Part shown: piece after piece, positions 10,863-19,486 of the stretch
Layout: each line of letters begins with the position of its first letter
Numbering within the stretch: position 1 is the stretch's first letter
Source: Spirogloea muscicola
Lineage: Eukaryota > Streptophyta > Zygnematophyceae > Spirogloeales > Spirogloeaceae
NCBI GenBank assembly: GCA_009602725.1
Contig: WELB01000129.1
Location: forward strand, 301,566-338,949
Direction of reading: 5' to 3'
Length of the DNA: 37,384 nucleotides
Program-made: the position numbers and the translations under genes
The notes under the pieces: generated by a model
The model's input: the letters and a program-made list of their open reading frames with translations, nothing else
What the model was told of the DNA's origin: nothing
Database searches by the model: none

Positions 10863-11320
10863 CTGCACGTTGATGAAGAGCCAATGCTTGCGAGCGCTGC
10901 AAACTAAGCGAGAGCCGCATTCTATAATATGCAACTAAGGCCTGCGGAATGCTGGAGTGGCCCAAGCTGCCCCCCCGACTTCGACGACGCGCATCAACCA
11001 GCCGGGCCAGATGCTGGATCAGGGAGGACCATTTCACGCCGTAGCCTCCATAGATATCCATGGCACACGGGTAAAGATGGTCCCCTCGAGGATGATCATG
11101 GTAGTGCCGCTCCTTCTTGCGCTCCGCGCTGGACGTGGCCCAGCCAGACACGGTTGACGTTGGTGCGCCAGCCTTGTATGCGTCGATCAGTACCACGTCC
11201 AAGAGCAGACGAGGCCCACCGCCCCGCGGGGTAGCGACCACGTCCAGACGCCGCACGTATGGCTTGCCGCGCCTTGAGGAGATTGGCATGATCCCAGACA
11301 CCTCCATCGCCGGATAGAAG
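10862..11320 (-). mobile_element. Retroelement fragment with PD-(D/E)XK-like C-terminal domain
   Basis: On the minus strand an open frame runs MEVSGIMPISSRRGKPYVRR, then RLLLDVVLIDAYKAGAPTS, ERKKERHYHDH, LYPCAMDIYGGYGVKWSS, VAYYRMRLSLSLQRSQALAL. The strand LLLDVVLID and the later LYPCAMDIYGGYG resemble the core of restriction-endonuclease-like folds at the end of retroelement proteins. The nuclease assignment is by pattern memory and is less sure than membership of the repeat family. A second copy on the plus strand is at 26390-26965. Confidence 0.6.
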
Positions 11321-11324
11321 AATG

Positions 11325-11465
11325 CTGGGAAAGAATGGGGATGGGACCGAAGACTGGCTGTGATTGGCCAGCCCAAAGAAAGGCCCGGCCGAATTGACTG
11401 GTGGCTGGGAGAAGCCAGCCCAAAAGGAATGGACAAGGTTTGAAAGGGCCGGAAGGCGCAAGAGG
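11325..11465 (-). repeat. Two retroelement 3'-end fragments, minus strand
   Basis: Read on the minus strand there are two GGGCTGG arms in succession (near 11415 and 11380), each preceded by a TTCATTC/TCCATTCC-like stretch. No coding tail is attached. They abut the endonuclease-like copy. Confidence 0.5.
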
Positions 11466-11474
11466 TGTCCTTGC

Positions 11475-11632
11475 GGTTACTTGGTTACTGAGTGCTTCGT
11501 AGCTGCTTAGCTTCTTATTGTGCTTGTCTTCCTTAGTGCTTCGCCTAGCCCCTTTCTTGTACTTTGTTCATTCTTTTTTGGGCTGGCTGTTCCAGCCCAT
11601 ATCCTCAATGGGCGAGCCCTTTTCTCTTGCGG
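11475..11632 (+). mobile_element. Retroelement 3'-end copy
   Basis: The tail is shortened to GGTTACTTGGTTACTGAG, followed by GCTTCGTAGCTGCTTAG, CTTAGTGCTTCGCCTAGCCC, TTCATTCTTTTTTGGGCTGG and CATATCCTCAATGGGCGAGC. The order matches the 10552-10862 copy. Confidence 0.65.
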
Positions 11633-11770
11633 TGAGACGGCGTTGCGACGAAGTGGCGACTGGATTGTCAAACTGTCAAACTGTTGGCGACAACATAACG
11701 GCCCCGGCCAGCTCGGTCTTCCACCCCGTCCCCATCTCTAACCTCTAACCCGTCCCAGTCAACCCGGCAC

Positions 11771-11840
11771 TTTCGGACCTTGCCTTCTTTGGGCTGGCAT
11801 TTCCCGGCCCCTATCCTCAATGAGCGAGCCCTTCTCCCAT
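11771..11840 (+). repeat. Retroelement 3'-end fragment
   Basis: TTGGGCTGGCATTTCCCGGC and CCCTATCCTCAATGAGCGAG repeat the family motif with a few substitutions. Only the last ~70 bases are present. Confidence 0.6.
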
Positions 11841-11854
11841 GTAGAAGAAGTCGC

Positions 11855-12030
11855 ACTCCCAGTGGGGGCAAGAGCTCGCCCATAGAGAAGAGCAAGGGCT
11901 CAGGTCAGAGAGACCGGGTTCCTGGAAGCGCATCCCCTAGCCAGAGCCAGAGGCAGCAGCGAGGGCTCTGCCGGCACGCAGGTGCCCCCGAGGCAGCAGC
12001 CATAGCGCGACCTGCTCGCTGAGTGAACTG
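11855..12030 (-). mobile_element. Retroelement C-terminal/3' fragment, minus strand
   Basis: The minus strand reads GGGCGAGCTCTTGC near 11880, preceded by coding-like sequence with AGRALAAASGSG (11930-11985). This is the same AGRALAAASGSG block as in the 10552 copy, here with an altered downstream part. Confidence 0.55.
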
Positions 12031-12104
12031 CGTGAGCCAGGGAGCGCTGGAGAAGGAGAGGTTTCGTGTATTTCGTGTATCGCTGGAGAAATTTTTTTTC
12101 GCTG

Positions 12105-12400
12105 GAGAGAGACGGATCGTTCCAGCGATCCCGTGCCCACGCTGTCCACACGCGCGCAGGACGCGCTCTGGCCGCTGCCTCCGGGTCTCGGCGGAGTGCC
12201 TCCTTCCCTGCCTCGAGCTACTCGGACCTGATGTTGCTCACTCGCGGGTACTGAGCTTCCCTAGTATGTTGTCGTGATTGGTAGAGTAGAGGAGTCCTTC
12301 CTCGGCATCTCATTCTTCGGCTTTGGACATTGTCCATTCTTTTTAGGGCTGGCTTTGCCAGCCCCTTTTTCTCTATGGGCGAGCCTTCTTCTTGACGGAG
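12105..12400 (+). mobile_element. Retroelement C-terminal tail plus 3' end
   Basis: Coding-like sequence RALAAASGS leads to YSDLMLLTRGY and a stop at 12252-12254. The 3' part follows with TCCATTCTTTTTAGGGCTGG and a perfect 8-bp hairpin, GGGCTGGC (12346-12353), TTT, GCCAGCCC (12357-12364). CTCTATGGGCGAGCC and TTCTTCTTG come next. This is the clearest example of the stem-loop. Confidence 0.7.
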
Positions 12401-12439
12401 CGCCGCATGCGGAAGACCTTTTCGATTTTTGGCTCTTTC

Positions 12440-12850
12440 GGCCTTTTTCACTTTCTTTCTTTTCGGGCTGGCTTTTCACAGCCACTTGTTCTTTCACAGG
12501 CCCTCGCCCCCTTTTGGATGAGCTTACTTTCATATCCTTGTTCATTCTTGTTCCTAGCTGGCCAATCGTAGCCATCGCTTCAACCGGCTCTCATGTCTAC
12601 TTTTTCTCACAACCATCCACTTACATTGGGAGAGCTTTTCCTTCATCGCCCCCTTGTGGAGCTTTCTTGCATCAAGATATCAATAGCTCCACCTGGCCTT
12701 AAGCTGCTCTTGGCTTGCGCTTTGCGGCTGCGGCCCTCGGACCTTGTCCATCCTGTCTTTTGGGCTTTGTCTTCTGTCTATTCTTTGGGCTGGCCGCTCA
12801 CAGCGAATGCCTTGCATGCCATCGCTCCATTCGGGGAATAGCTCTCACTT
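12440..12850 (+). repeat. Cluster of retroelement 3'-end fragments
   Basis: At least two degraded copies in the same orientation: TTCTTTTCGGGCTGGCTTTT with CACAGCCAC and CCTCGCCCCCTTTTGGA (12450-12520), and CTATTCTTTGGGCTGGCC with CACAGCGAATGC (12775-12815). The stretch between them repeats parts of the motif (CTGGCCAATCGTAGCCATCG). Confidence 0.55.
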
Positions 12851-12892
12851 GTCCAAGACTGCAGATGGAGCGTTGGTGTTCTTTTCATCTCC

Positions 12893-14649
12893 TCAAAGGG
12901 GAGGTGCGTGTTGAGCTGCCAGATAGTCAGGGATAGGTTTTGCAAAGTGGACCGAGATTTCGCAATAACTGCAGAATACATGAAGACTCTGCAGATCTCC
13001 AGGGCAGTCGCCCTCTTGATCAAAACCGTAGCTGATGAACAACAGCATATTTGCATGCCCATTGTTCTCAGATATGGCTGGATATAAGGCCGTGCAAGGC
13101 AAACATGCATATACCCCTTCATTGCTTGGCCTGCTGCTAGCTCCTCAGTACCTGCAGTATGGACCTTGATAAGCTGATGATAATCCTGCACTTGCAGTAC
13201 GTTGCTTATAACTGTGCTCAAATGGACGACCTTGACAGCTGCTATGATTGGATAGACGACCATCTTGCATACTGTCAAATGCTTTTAGTAAGACGGAAGG
13301 TGGTTCTCCAATGTGCTACTAAAGATTGATGAAGCAGGCCAGTCAGTGGCTTTGCAAGTGGTGTGTGCAATTGAGGACCTTCCAGGCACCGTGCCAATGT
13401 AACTCTTTGAACCCGCAAGCTCCCATTAGCTTTTGAATGTCAGCAGGTTGTCACGCTCGTGAGTAATGATTGATGAATGCTAACGAGCATGAGCGTGCGT
13501 ATGTCTGAAAAGCACTACAGACAAATTGCATGTCCGCAGGTTATATCTACATGTCCATGATATGATGCTGATGTGCCTTCACATAGGCCACAAGAATCTT
13601 GGCCTTGCATGCCAATGCAAGGCCAAGATGAGGCACTAAGAGTTAGTGGCTACTAAAGCCTGATTAACAGGGTATCGATCTAGCTACTCTCAAGGCCATG
13701 AGTGTCCTCCCAGATGTCTGGCAGGTCGGGCCAAAAATGCCACATGCTCTACATGTGGAGATTCTAGTTGCCGAATGTACAAATTCACCTGCAAGATATG
13801 TATCTGACAGCAATCAGGATGTATTCGATTGTGGTTATCTGCAACCCAACCTTGCAGGCAATTCTGATGGCAAGTACTGTAAGACTTTTCATCAAGGATA
13901 CTACATAAACACTTTATGAGGAACATGCAAAGCAATGCTTAACAAGAACGACGACGACGCGATGATGATGATGATTTCAGTAGTGCGCTTGCCTTACCTC
14001 AAAGTTATGCAGTCTCACACTAGGAGAAAAGTGACACCCTCAATCGCTGCTGCTGCTGTCCTTGCTGGCATCTCCATCGCCTGCATGTATGTGACACAGT
14101 ACTTAGTTGTTGTAAAACAGAAGTTGTGGACATTGTGAGCTGCTGGCAATCTCCGGAATCTTCCGAACCTTCATCAGCTCAGCAACCCATCAACTCATCT
14201 TCTATGTGATTCTACTTCGCCCTTTAGTCAGCACCAGATGAACAACAGGCGAACTGCAACACTGACAAGCTTCGGGCCTCCGTCCACTACACTGCTAACT
14301 TATGGAGTGCCAATGGCTTTCAAAAAACCTTAGGGCCTGTCCAGACAATTCAGACGACGAAATGACTGTGAATAGGAGACTTGAAGGAAGACCGCAGTCG
14401 CTGTGATGGTGTTGACAGTGGAGCTTCACCTTCAAAGAGCGGCCTCGCCGGCATCCTGAGGCGCGGCAAGTTGGGCTTCTCGGCGCTGACGAGCTGCAGC
14501 ATGGCAGCCTGCCTCTTTGCGTCCGAGGCCTGCTCGACGCAGGCGGCCTGCGGCGCGTCCTTGGGCTTGAAGTGGTCCGACGGGAGGAGGTGGAAGGTCG
14601 AGGAGCGGCTGTGCCAGAAGCTGCCGTGGCTCGACGAGTGGTACCCCAT
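12893..14649 (-). CDS. Possible five-exon gene of unknown function with an in-frame TGA
   Basis: A chain of exons can be joined in phase on the minus strand: 14649-14430, 14080-13998, 13876-13851, 13185-13152 and 12988-12893, giving about 152 residues with a final TGA. The first exon starts with ATG and reads MGYHSSSHGSFWHSRSST, then FHLLPSDHFKPKDAP. It ends at a good donor (GAAG/GTGAAG). The second reads DGDASKDSSSSD, then a TGA, then GCHFSPSVRLHNFE before GTAAGG. The last reads SLHVFCSYCEISVHFAKPIP. The first exon has real protein character. The later exons were chosen because they fit, so the chain is weak. I recognise no family. If real, the TGA means an error, a broken gene or, less likely, recoding. 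Confidence 0.3.
13596..13629. repeat. Perfect 15-bp hairpin with 4-base loop
   Basis: Arms ATCTTGGCCTTGCAT (13596-13610) and ATGCAAGGCCAAGAT (13615-13629) are exact complements around GCCA. They lie in non-coding sequence inside the candidate gene above. Confidence 0.85.
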
Positions 14650-15200
14650 CCTGAAACCGGCAACGGCCTGATGCGCAGGGAAAGGCCGACCAGCGTCGCC
14701 GCTGGCCGCCGCAAGGCTCGCAACCGCGCGCGCGGTCTCGACCCCGCCGGAGCCAATTGCCGCCCGCGGCGGCGGCGGCGGCGGCGGCGGCTGCGGCGGA
14801 GGCGGCGGAGGCGGCGGAGGGACTGATGGGAGACGCCACCGCGTTCCGGACGGATAGGGGGGGAGTGGTTAAGTTGGCGGGGACTTAGCGGCGGCGGCTG
14901 CCGAGAAGCTGCCGGGCCGCTCGTCGACAGCGATCGGACGGCCGGGAAGGCCCCGGCAGGCCGGGCGCGCCGTTACCGCACGTGGGGCGCGAGGGGCCGG
15001 GGGCGCGGCACGTGGCGCTGGGGGGCCTCGTGGGGACCACCGTGCCCGCCCCGTCATCCGGGCCGGCTCCCGACGCGGCCCAAGGCGGGGCCTGGTTCAT
15101 CTGCCCACCCCCCCCCGACTTCGGCGTCGCCGTCAGCTGACACCCGCTTGCTGGCCGTGCTCTAGTGGCCGTGCTCTAGCGGCAGCTAACTCTCGTCAAG
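14650..15200. other. Very GC-rich stretch, likely 5' region of the minus-strand candidate
   Basis: Contains a GGC/GCG run near 14762-14822 and dense CpG up to about 15120, much like the region upstream of the farnesyl diphosphate synthase start. It could be a promoter or first exon of the candidate at 12893-14649. Long open frames on both strands here are composition artefacts. A direct repeat TGGCCGTGCTCTAG occurs twice just before 15181. Confidence 0.35.
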
Positions 15201-15209
15201 GTTGAGTGC

Positions 15210-15420
15210 TTTCCGACAGTCATTCCTTTTTCCTGAGCTGGCCAGCGACAACCATCGCCCTGTACTGGAAGAGTCTTACTTTCTTCTCTCCGATATAAAA
15301 GTTAGTCCCCGCCCAAGTTTTGAAGAGCGAGCTCCTTTTCCTGCGGCTAGTCATTCTAACCTGCGGCTGCTCACTATAGGTTACTTAAGTGATTTCCTAC
15401 ATGGAACTTAGCTTTACTAC
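15210..15420 (+). mobile_element. Degraded retroelement fragment
   Basis: CATTCCTTTTTCCTGAGCTG resembles the stem-loop region. Further on, HSNLRLLTIGY (about 15350-15385) is a mutated form of the S-D-L-x-L-L-S-R-G-Y tail, but without the stop. Confidence 0.5.
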
Positions 15421-15429
15421 ATGGAGCGC

Positions 15430-15700
15430 TCTTCGGCCCCATCAGACGTTGTCAAATCTCTTCGGGCTGGTTTCCAAAAGCCCTCGCCCCGTTCAGAAAC
15501 AGTATACTTTTCTTCAGCCTCTGGCTATAGTCAGGGGACCCGCAACCCGGAGACTTGCCTCTCTCTGATCTGCGGCTGCTCAAGAGGGAATGTCTTGCAC
15601 CCAGTGGCCACCTGAGTCGCTGTGTGCTTTATCGCTTCATGGCCCTTTCGAACTATGTTCATTGTCTTTCCTGGGCTGGCCAATCACAGTCATCGGATAA
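15430..15700 (+). mobile_element. Degraded retroelement fragments
   Basis: TTCGGGCTGGTTTCC and CTCGCCCCGTTCAG give a 3'-end motif at 15460-15500. CTCTCTGATCTGCGGCTGCT (about 15560-15580) is the coding tail S-D-L-R-L-L. TTCATTGTCTTTCCTGGGCT (from about 15659) begins another 3' end. Confidence 0.5.
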
Positions 15701-16205
15701 GTACGGCAATCATGCAGGTGCTCATCATCAATGAGCTTGCCTCTGTGGTCAATGGCCCGCGCAAGTGCAGGCGCTTCCAATGGCAATGCATCGTGCATTG
15801 CCATGAATCGTCCCATTGCTAGACCAGCATCAAATTGAAGGCAGAACCATCCCCCAGTCTTTACCTCTGGCTGCCAACGATAAGGGATGGGCAATAAGAC
15901 CATGGCACACACGAAAATTGTGCCATCTTCTACTTGGTTCAAGGTACAGTAATTGGCTGCCAACTTCAAGACTCAACTCACAGAGCTTAGCTTCAAACCC
16001 AGGTGATGTGAGGATGTCAATCTATCTTTGCAGTCCCAAATGCATTGTCATCAGTCAAGCTTGGCACTGCAGATCGACTACCTGTGTGCCACTGAAATAC
16101 AGCAGAACAACGACCGCCTGAAGTCAACAGCACAACCCTGTGGGTGCCGCCCCTCATGTTGGGTCACAGCGACCAGCAGGGACTTGAGCGATGCCAGCGT
16201 GGAAG
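15701..16205. other. Intergenic, nothing recognised
   Basis: Mixed-composition sequence downstream of the PRKRIP1 homologue, expected to include its 3' untranslated region. Small open frames show no known motif. A short GGCAATGCATCGTGCATTGCC palindrome (15782-15802) is present. Confidence 0.4.
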
Positions 16206-16855
16206 CTAGTCGAGGTCGGCCTGTACGCCTCCATCGCTCTCATCCTCGCCGTCCTCTTCTCCTCCGCCATTGGTCGCCAGCCCGTCCCCACCAGCAGCCC
16301 CACTGGCGGTAGCGTCGCCCACCTTGGCCTTCTTCTTAGCCTTCTTCTTCAGCCGCTTAGCTCGCCGCTTGGCTGTGCGCTCCTCCGTTGCACGCAGCAT
16401 CTCCTCGCGCCGTGCCTCGAAGTCAGCCGCCTCCTTGCGCCGCTGGTAGTCCACCTCCATGCGCATCAACCGGTCCTGCTCGTGCCGCCGCATCTGTCGG
16501 TACTGCAGCACCCACAACACCAGCCGCAGTCGCCGTTCCATCAGCTATGATTGCAGTTGACACCTTGCATGTGATGCTCGTGTTATGTTGTTGATGACAA
16601 CCCAAGTCCTAGAACCAAGCCATGCATCACCCCTGGCCCTCAGTCCAGTAGCAGGGCTGGCGCCGGCGTCGATAACGGCGGAGGTCGCACCTGGTGGAAG
16701 TCGCCGGAGCCAGAGCCCGCAGAGGACCCGGACGTGTTTTGCACGCGCGTGGGGACCTCGTCCGTAATTCTCCGCAGCTTCACTTCCAGGTCCTCTTCTT
16801 CGGGGTGCTTGGCCACCTTGGCCTTGCTCTCCTCCGGATCAGGCAGCGCCACAAT
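16206..16855 (-). CDS. PRKRIP1 family protein (spliceosome-associated), two exons, N-terminus missing
   Basis: Exons are 16855-16691 and 16502-16206, both phase 0, with a GACTTCCACCAG/GTGCG donor and a CTGCAG/TACCG acceptor. The joined junction reads SSAGSGSGDFHQ then YRQMRRHEQDRLMRMEVDYQ. This is the hallmark of PRKRIP1, which has a near-identical Gly/Ser block followed by YR-x-x-RR. The second exon continues into a long basic helix (ERTAKRRAKRLKKKAKKKAK) and an acidic Gly-rich tail. In animals this protein binds double-stranded RNA and PKR, and it is found as a long helix in the late spliceosome. The first listed exon begins IVALPDPEESKAK at an acceptor (CTACAG), so at least one short upstream exon with the start codon is not identified. 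It diverges from TEN1 across the gap. Confidence 0.85.
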
Positions 16856-17344
16856 CTGTAGCACGTTCGCACAGCCGTCGCCGACGGCGCCGTATGTGAG
16901 TGTTATACCGAGACCGGCAATGCAGATGCCATGCCAATGGGCTGCTTCGAGGCTGTCGGCCAAGTCGAAGCGCTGCCACTGCTGCTGGTCCTAAACCCCT
17001 GACTGCCATTACCCTCTACATTACCCTCTAGCATCCTACACATTCTATGGCCAGACTGTGGGCTGCAGGCCCAGAGCACAGTGCGCGGAGCTGCAAGTCC
17101 TCTCAAAGACGACGGAGTCGCAGCCCTATACTTAGGGTTTTGGGTTTAGGATTCAGCCGAGGGGCGTCACCTGCGTGTTGCCCTCCGTGAACGTCTGGGA
17201 GCTTGTGTAGCGCGGCATGGCTGCGCCCACAGGGCCGCCGCTCTAGCAGGGCTGGCCGTGTGCAAGCAGAGGCTCGGTACGTGGACCAGGTGCCGCCTCA
17301 GGCCCCCAGTAGCTGGCGCCGCCGTGCGGTCGGCTCTAGCGCGG
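16856..17344. other. Region between PRKRIP1 and the gap
   Basis: Probably holds the 5' exon and promoter of the PRKRIP1 homologue (minus strand) and possibly the start of TEN1 (plus strand). I could not place either with confidence. A TTTAGGG-like stretch lies at 17130-17153. A strong donor-like GTACGT occurs at 17278-17283 after an open frame on the plus strand, but nothing in it resembles the TEN1 N-terminus. Confidence 0.35.
17130..17153 (+). repeat. Degenerate TTTAGGG-like stretch
   Basis: CTTAGGGTTTTGGGTTTAGG holds two to three imperfect units of the plant/algal-type telomere repeat. It is short enough to be chance. Confidence 0.35.
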
Positions 17345-17386
17345 CCGCCGCCGCCGCCGCCATGCGCCGCCGCCGCCGCCGCCGCC
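17345..17386. repeat. CCG trinucleotide run at gap edge
   Basis: Nearly uninterrupted CCG units, broken by CATG at 17361-17364, run directly into the assembly gap. Assembly probably stopped here. Confidence 0.9.
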
Positions 17387-17985
17387 NNNNNNNNNNNNNN
17401 NNNNNNNNNNNNNNNNNNNNNNNNNNNNNNNNNNNNNNNNNNNNNNNNNNNNNNNNNNNNNNNNNNNNNNNNNNNNNNNNNNNNNNNNNNNNNNNNNNNN
17501 NNNNNNNNNNNNNNNNNNNNNNNNNNNNNNNNNNNNNNNNNNNNNNNNNNNNNNNNNNNNNNNNNNNNNNNNNNNNNNNNNNNNNNNNNNNNNNNNNNNN
17601 NNNNNNNNNNNNNNNNNNNNNNNNNNNNNNNNNNNNNNNNNNNNNNNNNNNNNNNNNNNNNNNNNNNNNNNNNNNNNNNNNNNNNNNNNNNNNNNNNNNN
17701 NNNNNNNNNNNNNNNNNNNNNNNNNNNNNNNNNNNNNNNNNNNNNNNNNNNNNNNNNNNNNNNNNNNNNNNNNNNNNNNNNNNNNNNNNNNNNNNNNNNN
17801 NNNNNNNNNNNNNNNNNNNNNNNNNNNNNNNNNNNNNNNNNNNNNNNNNNNNNNNNNNNNNNNNNNNNNNNNNNNNNNNNNNNNNNNNNNNNNNNNNNNN
17901 NNNNNNNNNNNNNNNNNNNNNNNNNNNNNNNNNNNNNNNNNNNNNNNNNNNNNNNNNNNNNNNNNNNNNNNNNNNNNNNNNNNNN
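17387..17985. other. Assembly gap (599 N)
   Basis: Undetermined bases between a CCG run and a CA run. The first exon(s) of TEN1 are likely inside or near it. Confidence 0.98.
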
Positions 17986-18410
<425 letters not shown>

Positions 18411-18551
18411 ACACCCCCCCCCTCCCCCCCTTCATGATGTTAGACTCAACTTACTTCCTCCTCTCATCCTCTCTCTCCCGGCCCCCCCCCAACCGCCCTA
18501 CTTCCCCTATCAGAAGAAGTGATTGACAACCGCCTTTGCTTTGTGTTGCAG

Positions 18552-19109
18552 GGTGGAGAGCGTGGACGTGGTAGCCGGTGACGTGATCATCCGCCAGCGC
18601 GACGCTGCACTACGCGTGCACGTGGCGCTCCTTGGCAGCCTGACCCTGCCCGCCGGCGCCCTCTTCCAGTTCATTGGCGAGCTTGAGTGCCGGCCTGGCG
18701 CTCACAATGGCCAGGTCCGTGGTATTCCACAGTACCCCACAACCCTACTATGCCCCATACAGAAACCAGTCAGTGCGGAACGAAGTTTGTGAAGACGTAC
18801 ATCTATGCAATGTTGAACGCTATTTCCAGGCACCGCAAAGCAGAAGACGGAGTGAGAAGCCCTCCGCACCAGCATTTGTGCATTGTATGTTGGCATGTTG
18901 CTGCTGGGAGGTCTGACATGAGGCGGGGAATTATTGACTGCCACCTTGCCACAATGCTGCAGCCCGTACTGCAAGCGCGCGTGGCACGAGACGTCAGTGG
19001 CCTCGACGAGCGGCTGTGGGACGAGGCGCTAGCGCTACGGCGAAAGTTCGAGGCCGAGCACCTCCCACCGGCCCCACACCCCAAGACGCCCCAAATTATA
19101 TCTCGCTGA
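18552..19109 (+). CDS. TEN1: TEN1 homologue (CST telomere-capping complex), last two exons
   Basis: Exons 18552-18714 and 18963-19109 follow TTGCAG and TGCTGCAG acceptors. The first has one leading base then 54 codons; the second has 49 codons including TGA. The first reads VESVDVVAGDVIIRQ, ALLGSLTLPAGALF and then QFIGELECRPG. The second reads PVLQARVARDVSGLDERLWD. Plant TEN1 has the same order, with a YQFIGEL block followed by a LQAR-x-x-R-[ND]-V-x-G-[IL]-D-x-x-L block, and ends soon after. TEN1 is a small OB-fold protein that with CTC1 and STN1 binds telomeric single-stranded DNA and assists lagging-strand synthesis. The N-terminal strands must be encoded upstream, in the gap or CA tract. 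The donor after 18714 (GTCCGT) is not ideal. It converges on the ArsS-type gene. Confidence 0.8.
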
Positions 19110-19486
19110 GCACTAACCCTTAAGTCCCAGTGCGACATCGGCAACCTACACCCCCCACTCGCCTGCTCGCCCTTAGCCTCACTCAGTGAAGCCAACTCTT
19201 GCCCGCCCACGTTGTGACTGCAAAGGCATCCTCTGTTACCATCATGCTGGCACCCGACACATGGACACTTTGAGCAAAGTGCACAGCGACGCCTGCTCAG
19301 TGTCTGGCTAATGCACATATCTGTACACGTCGCAGAATAGGCTGCAACTGTGACCAAAGAATTTTGTATCGGCTGCAACCAGTGACCGACGACTTGCGTT
19401 CCTAGCTTAAATCAGCTGCGCCATTCAAGGGCAGTGCGTATGTTTGTCGCTGTTTCACATCAACAGTAAGTCTGGGGCTGCTGGCC
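19110..19486. other. Intergenic region between convergent TEN1 and ArsS-type genes
   Basis: The 377 bases must hold both 3' untranslated regions. No repeat or RNA gene is seen. Confidence 0.5.

Noticed and set aside
12778-13278. 166-residue minus-strand open frame
   Set aside because: It reads straight through sites that look like introns, and its amino-acid composition shows no domain. Only parts of it in another frame fit the weak five-exon candidate.
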